Origin: Opitutia bacterium
GTDB taxonomy: Bacteria > Verrucomicrobiota > Verrucomicrobiia > Opitutales > Opitutaceae
DNA: 47,600 bases
Assembly: GCA_002737275.1 (NCBI GenBank)
Contig: NSIG01000030.1
Location: 1 to 47,600, forward strand
Direction: 5' to 3'
Position numbers and translations under genes: made by a program. Positions 1 to 9,328 of this stretch are shown one piece after another. Positions within the stretch are counted from its first letter, which is position 1; each line of letters opens with the position of its first letter. Below the pieces are notes generated by a model that had not been told where the DNA came from, did no database searches, and saw only the letters and a list, made by a program, of their open reading frames with translations.

Positions 1-869
1 ATCTGGGGGTGTTTCAGCGCGAGACGCACGTCGTCGGCATGAAAGAGGCCCTCGCGTGGTGCTGCGTCTGGGTGACGCTTGCCCTCAGTTTCGGCGGGCT
101 GCTCTGGCAATGGCGCGGACCCGAATCCGCCCAGCAATTTCTCGCCGGCTACCTGATCGAGCTCTGCCTAAGCGTGGACAACGTCTTCGTGTTCATCCTC
201 GTCTTCGCCTACTTCAAGGTCGAGCCGCGCTACCAGCACCGCGTCCTCTTCTGGGGCATCATCGGCGCCGTGCTCATGCGCGCGGTGTTCATCATCGTCG
301 GGGTGGAGGTGATCGAACGCTTCCACTGGGTCCTCTATGTTTTCGGCGCATTCCTCGTCTACACCGGCGTCAAGATGGCCCTGCCCAGCAAAGAGGCCGA
401 GGTCGATCCCGAGCATAATTTCGCGGTCAAACTCTTCCGCCGCTTCTATCCCGTCGCCCCGCACAACGACCGCGGTCACTTTTTCACCATCCACAACGGC
501 CGGCGGATGGCTACCCCGCTTTTCATCGTGCTGATCGTGATCGAGACCACCGATCTCGTCTTTGCCCTCGATTCCCTGCCCGCTGTGCTCGCAATCACCA
601 AGGATAGTTTCATCGCGCTCACCTCAAACATCTTCGCCATCCTCGGCCTGCGCTCCCTCTACTTCGCTCTCAGCGGCATTATGGGGCTTTTTCGTTTTCT
701 CAAAGTCGGGCTGTCCGTCATCCTCGTTTTCATCGGCGTGAAAATGCTGATCGAACACTGGATGAAAATCTCCACCGGCACTTCGCTCGCGGTGATCGGC
801 GGCGTGCTGACCACCTCGATCCTCATGTCCGTCGTCATCAAGTCGCCTAAGGCCCCGCCTCTCCGCTGA
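1..869 (+). CDS. TerC/Alx family integral membrane protein, 5' end truncated by window edge
   Basis: Frame stays open to the window edge (LGVFQRETHVVGMKEALAW...). TerC core ELCLSVDNVFVFILVFAYFKV and VIETTDLVFALDSLPAVLAIT. Confidence 0.93.
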   Translation, partial: LGVFQRETHVVGMKEALAWCCVWVTLALSFGGLLWQWRGPESAQQFLAGYLIELCLSVDNVFVFILVFAYFKVEPRYQHRVLFWGIIGAVLMRAVFIIVGVEVIERFHWVLYVFGAFLVYTGVKMALPSKEAEVDPEHNFAVKLFRRFYPVAPHNDRGHFFTIHNGRRMATPLFIVLIVIETTDLVFALDSLPAVLAITKDSFIALTSNIFAILGLRSLYFALSGIMGLFRFLKVGLSVILVFIGVKMLIEHWMKISTGTSLAVIGGVLTTSILMSVVIKSPKAPPLR

Positions 870-879
870 TCGTCGATTG

Positions 880-1881
880 ATGAATTTCGACCAGCTGCTC
901 ACCAACTTCCTTAGCCCCCCGATCCTGTTTTTTTTGCTCGGGCTCCTCGCCACGCTGGTCAAGAGCGACCTCGAGCTGCCGGCCCCGCTGCCCAAGATTC
1001 TTTCGCTTTATCTGCTCCTCGCGATCGGCTTCAAAGGCGGCGTCGAGCTCGCCCATAGCGGGCTCACGCTTCAGATCGCCCTCACTCTCGGCGTCGCGAT
1101 GATCGCGGCGGTCGTGGTCCCGGTCTATACCTACTTCGTCCTGCGGCTGAAACTCGACTCCGCCAATGCCGCCGCCATCGCCGCCACCTACGGCTCCATC
1201 AGCGCCGTCACCTTCATCACCGCCGCCGCCTTTCTCGACGCCACCAAGGTTCCCTACTCGGGCCACATGGTCGCCGCGATGGCGCTCATGGAATCGCCCG
1301 CCATCGTCGTCGGCGTCGTCCTTGCCCGGCTCGCCGCCAAACGCTCGGCCACACCCGGTACCGATTCCGCCGATGCCGAACCCGTCGATTGGGGCCACAT
1401 CGGGCGCGACGCGTTTCTCAACGGCTCGGTGTTCCTGCTCGTTGGCAGTCTGATCGTCGGCGCGCTCACCGGCAACCGCCCGGGCGCCGTGGCCCTCGTG
1501 CCGTTCACCAACGAACTGTTCACCGGCGTGCTCGCCCTCTTCCTCCTCGATATGGGCATCATCGCCGCGCGGCGCCTCGGGGATCTCCGCCGGGCCGGCG
1601 TCTTTCTCACGTGTTTCGCGATCATTGTTCCGCTGTTGAACGCCGCCCTCGGCCTGCTCGGCGCGTGGCTCCTCGGTCTCAGCCACGGCGACGGCCTGCT
1701 CTTCGTCATTCTATGCGCCAGCGCCAGTTACATTGCCGTGCCCGCCGCCATGCGCCTCGCCATCCCCGAGGCCAACCCGAGCCTCTACGTCACCATGTCT
1801 CTCGCCCTCACGTTTCCTTTCAACATCCTCATCGGCATCCCACTTTACGGAGCCGCTGTCGCCGCCGTCTTCGGCCCCTGA
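880..1881 (+). CDS. sbtA: Sodium-dependent bicarbonate transporter SbtA family permease
   Basis: Hydrophobic ~333 aa ORF with LLLAIGFKGGVEL, AATYGSISAVTFITA and MALMESPAIVVGV. ATG at 880; the ORF track starts at an upstream TTG. Confidence 0.9.
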   Translation: MNFDQLLTNFLSPPILFFLLGLLATLVKSDLELPAPLPKILSLYLLLAIGFKGGVELAHSGLTLQIALTLGVAMIAAVVVPVYTYFVLRLKLDSANAAAIAATYGSISAVTFITAAAFLDATKVPYSGHMVAAMALMESPAIVVGVVLARLAAKRSATPGTDSADAEPVDWGHIGRDAFLNGSVFLLVGSLIVGALTGNRPGAVALVPFTNELFTGVLALFLLDMGIIAARRLGDLRRAGVFLTCFAIIVPLLNAALGLLGAWLLGLSHGDGLLFVILCASASYIAVPAAMRLAIPEANPSLYVTMSLALTFPFNILIGIPLYGAAVAAVFGP

Positions 1882-1892
1882 TTCCCCGCCCC

Positions 1893-2183
1893 ATGCAAGC
1901 CCTCAAAAAAGTTGAGATCATACTGAGCGCCCCCGAATTGCCGAAGCTCCAGCGACTCGTGGAAAAGCTCGGTCTCAACTACACTGTGTTCCACCACGCC
2001 ACCGGTCGCGGCGACCGCGGCATCCGTGCCGATGACGATCTTACCGGCGTCTTCACCAACATCTGCCTGCTCACCGCCTGCAAGGCCGAGCAACTCCCCG
2101 CGCTGGTCGAGGTCGTGCGGCCCCTGCTCAAGAAAACCGGCGGTCTCTGCCTCGTGAGCGACGTGCTGAGCGTCATACACTGA
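1893..2183 (+). CDS. sbtB: PII-like SbtB-type regulator
   Basis: ATG at 1893 inside the over-extended ORF 1389..2183. MQALKKVEIILSAPELPKLQRLVEKLGLNYTVFHHATGRGDRG is PII-like, and it lies directly after sbtA. Confidence 0.85.
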   Translation: MQALKKVEIILSAPELPKLQRLVEKLGLNYTVFHHATGRGDRGIRADDDLTGVFTNICLLTACKAEQLPALVEVVRPLLKKTGGLCLVSDVLSVIH

Positions 2184-2199
2184 TCGGCTGCAAACTCGT

Positions 2200-2640
2200 T
2201 CACCGCAGAAACCGCGTGGCCCATTCAGGCCGGGCCAACGGCCGCGGCGTCCACTCACCCCAAATCTGGTAGCGATACCGCGCGGCCAGTTTATAGCCCG
2301 CGTCGCGCCAACGCGCCGGAATCACCCGCGCCCGAGCGAGCGCCAGACCCAGACCGCCAACCGCCCGCGCCGCCGCAAGCGCCCCGTCGGTGCGCAGCAG
2401 AAATTCCGGCCGTTCGCGTCGCGCCCAATCGGGCACGAAAACCAGCGAATCGAAATCCTCCGTCGGCAACCCGTGGGAACGCAGATACGCCTGCGCGGTC
2501 GGCCCCTGCAATGGCGCGAACTGCAGCACGGCCCGCCGGTCCAGCCTCAGCAACAGGCGCACGATCCGGTTGCACAGCCCGCATTCGCCGTCGAAAAACA
2601 GCACCGGGCCCGAGAGAGCGTTGGAAGCAGGCAGAGACAT
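2200..2640 (-). CDS. DCC family (DUF393) thiol-disulfide oxidoreductase-like protein
   Basis: [22 protein letters not shown] motif near the N-terminus. Confidence 0.9.
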   Translation of the reverse strand: MSLPASNALSGPVLFFDGECGLCNRIVRLLLRLDRRAVLQFAPLQGPTAQAYLRSHGLPTEDFDSLVFVPDWARRERPEFLLRTDGALAAARAVGGLGLALARARVIPARWRDAGYKLAARYRYQIWGEWTPRPLARPEWATRFLR

Positions 2641-2814
2641 CGCGTCGCACCACCACCATGCGCGGCCGCGGCCGAAAAGAAAGTCTCCGCTCGTGACTCG
2701 CGGAAATAATTATTGCGCCTAAACCCCTCGCCCATCCCGGCAGTGAAACCCAAAAGTAACGCAGCCCCAATTGCCCCGCCTCGACGTCGCGGAGTTAAAC
2801 GAGCGACCGGCCGG

Positions 2815-3270
2815 TCAATTCACTGCGACGGTGATTTTGCGCGGTTTGGCTTCTTCGCGCTGCGGCAACGTGACCGTGAGCACGCCGTTTTCGAGAGCGG
2901 CAGAGACCTTGTCGGCCTGCACTTCCGCGGCGATGGGAACGGAGCGACTCAGCGAAAAAGACTGCTCGGCTTGGCCCGCCACCGCCGGCGGCTTGCGCGT
3001 GGCGATGAGGGTAAGCGTGCCGTCGGTGAATTCGACGCCGATGTCGACGCGCTTCACGCCGGGCAAATCAGCGCGGAGGTAGATATTGTCCTTGTCCTCG
3101 AACAGATCGACCGGGAGGCGATGGTCGGCCGGCGCAGCAACATCACCAAGCGCGGCTTCAAACAAACAGTCGATTTCGGTCTCAAGGCCTGACCACGGCG
3201 AGCGTTGAAAACTGCCGTAGGGCGGCGTGAAGTTGCGGCCACTGGGCTAGGTATATCGGACGATTCTCAT
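2815..3270 (-). pseudogene. Hsp20/alpha-crystallin small heat shock protein with in-frame TAG at codon 8
   Basis: The ORF track gives 2815..3165 (TTG start). The same frame upstream reads MRIVRYT*PSGRNFTPPYGSFQRSPWSGLETEIDCLFEAAL, an Hsp20-type N-terminus, from ATG 3270..3268 with TAG at 3249..3247. The core VDLFEDKDNIYLRADLPGVKRVDIGVEF...ALENGVLTVTLPQREEAKPRKITV is intact. Confidence 0.8.
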
Positions 3271-3325
3271 GGTGATGGTTGGATTGATCCTTGAATCCGC
3301 AGCAGCCCACCCCTCCAAATTTATT

Positions 3326-3445
3326 AACCACGGATGCACACGAATTAACCCGGATAAAGGCGCGGAACCGGCTTCACCTCATCGGTAATTCGTTCGTTTC
3401 TCCCATCTATTTGGTATCCGTGTCCATTCGTATGCATCCGTGGTT
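3326..3445. repeat. Intergenic inverted repeat, AACCACGGATGCACACGAAT family
   Basis: Arm 3326-3345 aaccacggatgcacacgaat. Arm 3426-3445 is the reverse complement with one mismatch (aaccacggatgcatacgaat). Confidence 0.9.
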
Positions 3446-3734
3446 CAACTGCCGTTTTTAGGTTGATTGGAGTGTTTTTGTTCGCGGGCGTTGCGCCCTT
3501 GAAGCGCCGCACCCTTCGCCCATTCGATGCCGGACTGCGCCGCCGCTACCTCGCGATCATACCGCGATTTGTTTCCCGCCGCCTTCGCGCCGTGTGCGAA
3601 AATTGCGCGCCTGCTCCGTCGCGCCTGAGCAAAATCGATCCGCCCCGTGCAACACCGCTCTCGCTTTGGCCTTACCCGCGGAAAATTCGTGCTCCGCCAC
3701 CCAAACCGTGGTTCGCTTCGAATACGCTTACACC

Positions 3735-4889
3735 ATGACCTTCGACTTCGAAACGCCCCACGCCCGCCTCGGCACCGATTCCCAGAAATGGCAAAAGTAT
3801 GCCGGCCGAGACATCCTCCCACTCTGGGTGGCCGACATGGACTTCAAATCGTCCCCCTCAATTTTGGCCGCTCTGCACGCCCGTGTTGAAGAAGGTATTT
3901 TCGGCTATGCCCGCCCGATGAAGTCCACCGTCGACGCCGTCGTCGACGCCTGCGCCCGCAACTATGGCTGGCACATCGACGGCTCGTGGATCGTCTGGCT
4001 GCCGGGGCTCGTCTGCGGGCTCAACGTCACCGCCCAAGCATTCGCTCAAAGCGGCGATGCCGTGCTCACCCTCACGCCGGTCTACCCCCCGTTCATGAGC
4101 GCACCAAAAAATTCCGCGCGCGTATCCACGCAAGCCCCCTTTGTTTTCTTCGCGGGCCGCTGGGAAATCGACTGGGCCGCACTTGAACGCGCCGTCACGC
4201 CGCGCACCAAACTTTTCTACCTTTGCAATCCGCACAACCCCCTCGCTCGCGTCTGGCGCCGCGACGAACTCACGCACCTCGCCGAGTTTTGCGAACGCCA
4301 CAACCTCGTGCTCTGCTCCGACGAGATCCACTGCGACCTCATCCTTGATCCGACGCTGCCCCATCTTCCCGCCGCCTCGCTCTCACCCGCCCTCGCCGCG
4401 CGCACGCTTACGCTGATGGCGCCGAGCAAGACCTACAATGTCCCCGGCCTCGGCACCTCCTTTGCGATCATCAGTGACCCGACGTTGCGCGCCCAGTTTG
4501 TGCGCGCCACCGCCGGTATCGTGGCCGAAGTCACTTGCCTCGGTTTCACCGCGTGCGAAGCGGCCTATCGGGACAGCGAGCCGTGGCGGCAGGCCTTGCT
4601 CACCACGCTGCGCGGCCATCGCGATTTCCTCCTTGATTTCATCGCGCGTGAACTTCCCGGCATCCGCGTCGAAGCGCCCATCGAGGCCACGTATCTCGCT
4701 TGGCTCAACGTGGCCGATCTCGACCTCGCCGATCCCATCGCCCACTTCGAAAAACACGGGGTTGGCCTGAGCGACGGCACGTATTTCGGCGCCCCGCAGG
4801 GCCACTACATGCGCCTAAATTTCGGCTGCACCCGCGCCACGCTCACCGAGGCGCTTCGACGCATGAAGACCGCCCTCGCCGCCCGGTAA
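3735..4889 (+). CDS. PatB/MalY family aminotransferase (cystathionine beta-lyase type)
   Basis: MTFDFETPHARLGTDSQKWQKYAGRDILPLWVADMDF; LCNPHNPLARVW; LCSDEIHCDLI; PSKTYNVPGLGTSFAI. ATG at 3735. Confidence 0.93.
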   Translation: MTFDFETPHARLGTDSQKWQKYAGRDILPLWVADMDFKSSPSILAALHARVEEGIFGYARPMKSTVDAVVDACARNYGWHIDGSWIVWLPGLVCGLNVTAQAFAQSGDAVLTLTPVYPPFMSAPKNSARVSTQAPFVFFAGRWEIDWAALERAVTPRTKLFYLCNPHNPLARVWRRDELTHLAEFCERHNLVLCSDEIHCDLILDPTLPHLPAASLSPALAARTLTLMAPSKTYNVPGLGTSFAIISDPTLRAQFVRATAGIVAEVTCLGFTACEAAYRDSEPWRQALLTTLRGHRDFLLDFIARELPGIRVEAPIEATYLAWLNVADLDLADPIAHFEKHGVGLSDGTYFGAPQGHYMRLNFGCTRATLTEALRRMKTALAAR

Positions 4890-5350
4890 CAGGCCTCGGG
4901 CCACCGGCCCGCCCCATTCTCGCCCGCCGGCAGAGACCGGCGACCTCGTGGCCGTCCCCGCGCTTTCCCGATTTATCCACGGGGCGGCCCAGCAGTCTGT
5001 TCACCGGATTTTCCGCTCCAACCCGCCCGGCCCTCGGTGCCCCCTTTTTAACGTCCCGTTTTCTACCAAGCCAAGTGTCGCGTAATGGGCGGCACTGGAT
5101 TCGCGGCCGATCTCACTGGGTTATCGGCCGCACCCACCCGACGGGGCGCCTCAGCATCACCATAGATCTTGCCGGTTTGGTTATGGCCGCCGCCGAAGCC
5201 ACCCGTCGTGCCGCGCGACGCGCCGATGCCCGCGCACCGGCGGTTGCGGGACGCCGAGCGCACACCCTCGCTTAGCCGGTGTTTCCGAGCAGGTGACACT
5301 GGCTTGGGAGTTGCGGGGCTGACCACGACAAACCACGTTCGAGGTCGTCC

Positions 5351-6463
5351 ATGCGCATCGGGCCTTACCAGCTTTCGTCGAATCTGTTTCTCTCGCCACT
5401 CGCGGGTTATACTAACCTGCCCATGCGGCTCACCGTGCGTGAACTCGGCGGACTCGGCTGGGCCACCACCGATTTGGTCAACGCCCGCTCACTGATCGAG
5501 CGCAACCGCGTCGCCCTCCAACTCGTCGCCTCGTCGCCCGAAGACCGGCCGCTGGCGATTCAACTTTTTGGGAGTGTGCCCGAGGAGATGCGCGACGCCG
5601 CCGTAATCTGCCAAGAACTCGGGGCCCAGTCGGTCGACATCAATATGGGCTGCCCGGTAAAGAAGGTCGTCAATATCGGCGGCGGTTCCGCGATGATGAC
5701 CGAGCTCGGCAAGACCGCGTCGCTCGTCCGCGGCATGATTGCCGCCGTGAAGATCCCGGTCACAGCCAAGATGCGCCTCGGCTGGGATGACGACAATCTC
5801 ACCGCGCCCGACCTCGCGCGCGTGCTCGAGGACGTGGGGGTCGCCGCGATCTTCGTGCACGGCCGCACCCGGGCCCAGGGCTTTTCCGGCACGGTCAATC
5901 TCACCGGCATTCGCAGCGTGGTGGAGGCCGTCAAAAGCATTCCTGTCATCGGCAATGGCGACGTGACGACTCCTGCAGCCGTCCAACACATGTTTGCCGA
6001 AACGGGCTGCACCGGGGTGAGCATCGGTCGCGGCGCCTTCTATGATCCGTGGATTTTCCGGCGTACCGAACATCTGTTGCGCACGGGCGAACTCTTGCCC
6101 GAGGCGACGTTTGCCGAGCGGATTCGGGTGCTACGGCGCCATTTCGAACGCTACATCGAGTTTTACGGCGAGGACCATGGAGCGCGGCTTTTTCGTAAAG
6201 TCGCCCCGTGGTATGCTAAGCGTTTCGGACCTTCAAAACTGTTCAAGCAGCGCATTGTTTCCATCACCTCGCGGGCGGATTTTGAGGCCGCGCTCGCCGA
6301 ATACATCACGTGGCGTGCGCCCTTCTGTGACGAACACGGTGAGTCGCTGCCAAAGTATTCTCCCGCGCCGCTGGTCGCGTCTTTTATGCGTGACCCCGCC
6401 GACGCCGCCGTCTTCGCCCGCGAGTCGATCCCCGTGCCGAAGGGCCCGGTGGACACATGGTGA
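5351..6463 (+). CDS. dusB: tRNA-dihydrouridine synthase, DusB-like
   Basis: LSPLAGYTNLPMRL, SVDINMGCPVKKVVNIGGGSAMM, VTAKMRLGW, VHGRTRAQGFSG, IGNGDV. Confidence 0.93.
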   Translation: MRIGPYQLSSNLFLSPLAGYTNLPMRLTVRELGGLGWATTDLVNARSLIERNRVALQLVASSPEDRPLAIQLFGSVPEEMRDAAVICQELGAQSVDINMGCPVKKVVNIGGGSAMMTELGKTASLVRGMIAAVKIPVTAKMRLGWDDDNLTAPDLARVLEDVGVAAIFVHGRTRAQGFSGTVNLTGIRSVVEAVKSIPVIGNGDVTTPAAVQHMFAETGCTGVSIGRGAFYDPWIFRRTEHLLRTGELLPEATFAERIRVLRRHFERYIEFYGEDHGARLFRKVAPWYAKRFGPSKLFKQRIVSITSRADFEAALAEYITWRAPFCDEHGESLPKYSPAPLVASFMRDPADAAVFARESIPVPKGPVDTW

Positions 6464-6543
6464 GACGCACCGCGCCCGGTCACGAGCCGCAGCCCTGACG
6501 GCGCGGGATTGCGCGCTACCCCGCGCGGCGTCATCGTTTTTCC

Positions 6544-7224
6544 ATGCCCACCGTCAGTCACTTCTGGGAACTCATTCTCGGCACGATCATCGCGTTGATC
6601 CCGATGATCAACCCGCTTGCCTCGGCCCCGACGTTTCTCGCCATCACCGAGGGCGATACGCACGAACGGCGTCTACAGCAGCTGCGAATGGCGTGCGTCT
6701 ACATGGTCGCGATTCTCGTGAGTTTCCTGATCGGCGGCACGTTTATCATGGGGTTTTTCGGCATCTCGATCCCGGGTTTGCGCATCGCAGGCGGATTGCT
6801 CGTCGCCGGCATCGGCTCGACCATGCTGATGGCGGCGCCCCGTGAGGTCTTCACCGACGATGCCGCCCAACAGGCCGCGCGGGCGAAGCGCGACGTCTCG
6901 TTCTCCCCACTCGCGATGCCGATGCTCAGCGGCCCGGGCGCGATCGCCGTCACCATCGGCTTTACCTCGCTCGCGACGAGCTGGCTCGACTACGTCGCGA
7001 TCATACTCGGCATTCTAATCGTGGCGGCGATCACCTACTGCACCCTGCGACTTTCCGAACGCGTCGTAGTGGTGATTGGGACCAACGGCATGAACGCACT
7101 CTCAAAAGTCATGGGCTTCTTGATTCTATGCATCGGCATCCAGTTCGTCGTGAACGGAGTCCTGGGCATCGCGACCGACCCGGTCTTGCTGCGGAGCATC
7201 CGAGACGCCGTGCAGCCCCGTTGA
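6544..7224 (+). CDS. MarC family membrane protein
   Basis: IALIPMINPLASAPTFLAIT and LSFSPLAMPMLSGPGAIAVTIG-type motifs; multiple TM segments. Confidence 0.9.
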   Translation: MPTVSHFWELILGTIIALIPMINPLASAPTFLAITEGDTHERRLQQLRMACVYMVAILVSFLIGGTFIMGFFGISIPGLRIAGGLLVAGIGSTMLMAAPREVFTDDAAQQAARAKRDVSFSPLAMPMLSGPGAIAVTIGFTSLATSWLDYVAIILGILIVAAITYCTLRLSERVVVVIGTNGMNALSKVMGFLILCIGIQFVVNGVLGIATDPVLLRSIRDAVQPR

Positions 7225-7247
7225 GCGCCCGCCGCTCGTAGTCCGAA

Positions 7248-7964
7248 TCAGTACCGCTTGGAAACTTTCGCTCCGGAGCGATCCACAAAGTTCAGGATCC
7301 GATTCTCGGCATCGATACCTTCGAACGAAATCGCCAAGCCTTCATCAAGCATCTGCCCCACCCGCATGAGCCGCCCGTAAATCAACGCACGCGGAGGTGG
7401 GCCCTCATATATACCGGTGACTTTCGCGTCGGTCACTAGGTGGCGAAAAGCCGCACTCGCCTCTTTGCTGGCTTGAATCTCGGTCATCACGCTCACTCCC
7501 GGCGCAATCGCGGCCGATGCAGAAAAGCGGCTCAAGGCCGGGGCACGGCGGCCGACCCACTCTCCCGGCAGGGGCGGGCCCAACGCCCACGAGCCGGAGC
7601 GATCGCGGCCAGCCTTTCCGACGGCGTCGGGCCGGCGGGCGAATGGCGCTTCGGTCCGGCGGCCTGAACCGCTCGCGGGCGGAGTTTGATCACGGGAACT
7701 GCTTCTTCGGAATCGAGCATCGGAGCTGCCGGCGGCGTTGGCCCACCAGGGCTGGCAGGAACCGCAGCTGGAGCCGAAGCTACCGGGTTCATCTCAGACT
7801 CGGAGCGAGCTTGGGCTTAAGTCTTGAGCGCGGCGCGTCTCCCGCGGGGCTCGAAGCGTTGGGGGCAGATGCCACCGGCGGCACCACGGCTCCATCGGTC
7901 GCAGCTAGGCCGCAACTGCAGGAAAACGCGGCTTTAGTTTTAGCGGGGGCGTCTCCTCACTCAT
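7248..7964 (-). pseudogene. Frame-disrupted conserved hypothetical (linker plus ASAAIAPGVSVMTEIQASKEASAAF C-terminal domain)
   Basis: N-terminus MSEETPPLKLKPRFP (ATG 7964, stop TAG 7907..7905) and C-terminus ORF 7248..7583 share a frame. Intervening protein-like text (RSRLKPKLAP, VIKLRPRAV) lies in the other two frames. Confidence 0.65.
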
Positions 7965-8062
7965 TGCCGTGATCGAAACGAATTCCTCGCCACACGAAAC
8001 CAAAAAGATTCCCTCGCGGTCCAATTCGGCCTGAACCACGTTGGTAATTCGCTGAAACTACC

Positions 8063-8320
8063 ATGATCCGTCCCATATCGCTCCTGTTCGCCTTCATTTG
8101 CCTCCAACTGACCGCCGGTTGCCTGGGTTCGCGCAAAAATCCGAAGCCCAAGGAAAACCAAGCTATCGCCGCCGAGCTCGAAGAGAGCTTCCGCCAACGC
8201 TGGATAGAAAAGCGGGCCGGTGAATTGACCGGCAAAGGCGTCGCTGCCGACCTCGCCCGCACGCAGGCGTTTGAAGAATTTAAGGTGAAGTTCAACTTCC
8301 CCGAGCCCAAGAAAAAGTGA
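8063..8320 (+). CDS. Small predicted lipoprotein, hypothetical
   Basis: MIRPISLLFAFICLQLTAGC signal and lipobox, followed by a charged helical region. Confidence 0.75.
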   Translation: MIRPISLLFAFICLQLTAGCLGSRKNPKPKENQAIAAELEESFRQRWIEKRAGELTGKGVAADLARTQAFEEFKVKFNFPEPKKK

Positions 8321-8387
8321 TGCACGGAGGCGTGCGCCCGGCTTTTTCCAGACAGGTCCGCTCGATTCGGGGCCGGGCCAAGGTCGG

Positions 8388-9308
8388 ATGAGGTCGGCCC
8401 CAAGTCCCGCCGAGGCCACGCGCGGTGCGCTAGCCGCTGCGCTGTGTTATCTCGCTTGGGGTCTGGTGCCGCTCTATTGGCATCAATTGGCTTCGGTCCC
8501 CGCGACCGAGTTGGTCGCACACCGGCTGGTCTGGTCACTGGTCTTCGTCGCGGCCGCGCTGTGGTGGCGAGGCGGGTTCGGCGAAGTCCGGGCGGCACTC
8601 GTTCCCGGCCGAAGTCTGGCGATCAACCTGTTGAGCAGCCTGCTGCTCACCGGGAATTGGTTGGTCTACGTCTGGGGTGTAAACCACGGCCATGTCATCG
8701 AATGCAGCCTGGGTTATTTCCTCGTGCCGCTGCTCAACGTCGCTCTCGGCCGTTGGGTGCTGCATGAGCAGCTGCGGCCGGCCCAAGTTATCGCAATCGG
8801 CTTGGCCGTTCTCGGAGTCGCTATCCAAGTCTGGCAGGTCGGCCACCTCCCGTGGATCGCGCTGGCGCTCGCCATAACCTTCGGCGGCTACGGGTTGCTG
8901 CGCAAACGCTCCCCGCTCGGCCCGCTCACCGGCTTGGCCGTCGAGACCACGTTGCTCGCGCCGGCTGCCGCCGCGTTTCTGGTGTGGCACGAATTCAAAA
9001 ACGGCGGCGCCCTCGGCCATGCGAGCGTCGCCGTTCAAGCCCTTGTGCTCAGCACCGGCGTGGTGACGGCGATCCCCCTGTTGCTCTTTGCCTTTGGCGC
9101 GCGCCGCATCCGTCTGACCACCTTGGGCCTGCTCCAATACATCGCGCCTACCGTGCAATTCATTTTGGGCCTTGCGGTCTTCCATGAGCCGTTCGACCGC
9201 GACCGATTGCTGGCATTTGCGGTCATCTGGGCCGGTCTGGTACTTTACACCGTAGATAATCTCCGCGCCCAACGCACCAGAGCAGGCTCGACGCCTCTTC
9301 AGCGATAA
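8388..9308 (+). CDS. rarD: RarD-like EamA family transporter
   Basis: GALAAALCYLAWGLVPLYWHQL, LLTGNWLVYVWGVNHGHVIECSLGYFLVPLLNVALG, LLQYIAPTVQFILGLAVFHEPF. Confidence 0.93.
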   Translation: MRSAPSPAEATRGALAAALCYLAWGLVPLYWHQLASVPATELVAHRLVWSLVFVAAALWWRGGFGEVRAALVPGRSLAINLLSSLLLTGNWLVYVWGVNHGHVIECSLGYFLVPLLNVALGRWVLHEQLRPAQVIAIGLAVLGVAIQVWQVGHLPWIALALAITFGGYGLLRKRSPLGPLTGLAVETTLLAPAAAAFLVWHEFKNGGALGHASVAVQALVLSTGVVTAIPLLLFAFGARRIRLTTLGLLQYIAPTVQFILGLAVFHEPFDRDRLLAFAVIWAGLVLYTVDNLRAQRTRAGSTPLQR

Positions 9309-9328
9309 ATTCAACTCCGATCACTCCC

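Noticed and set aside
1389-1892. N-terminal half of ORF 1389..2183
   Set aside because: Arg-rich out-of-frame reading of sbtA; the real SbtB starts at ATG 1893.
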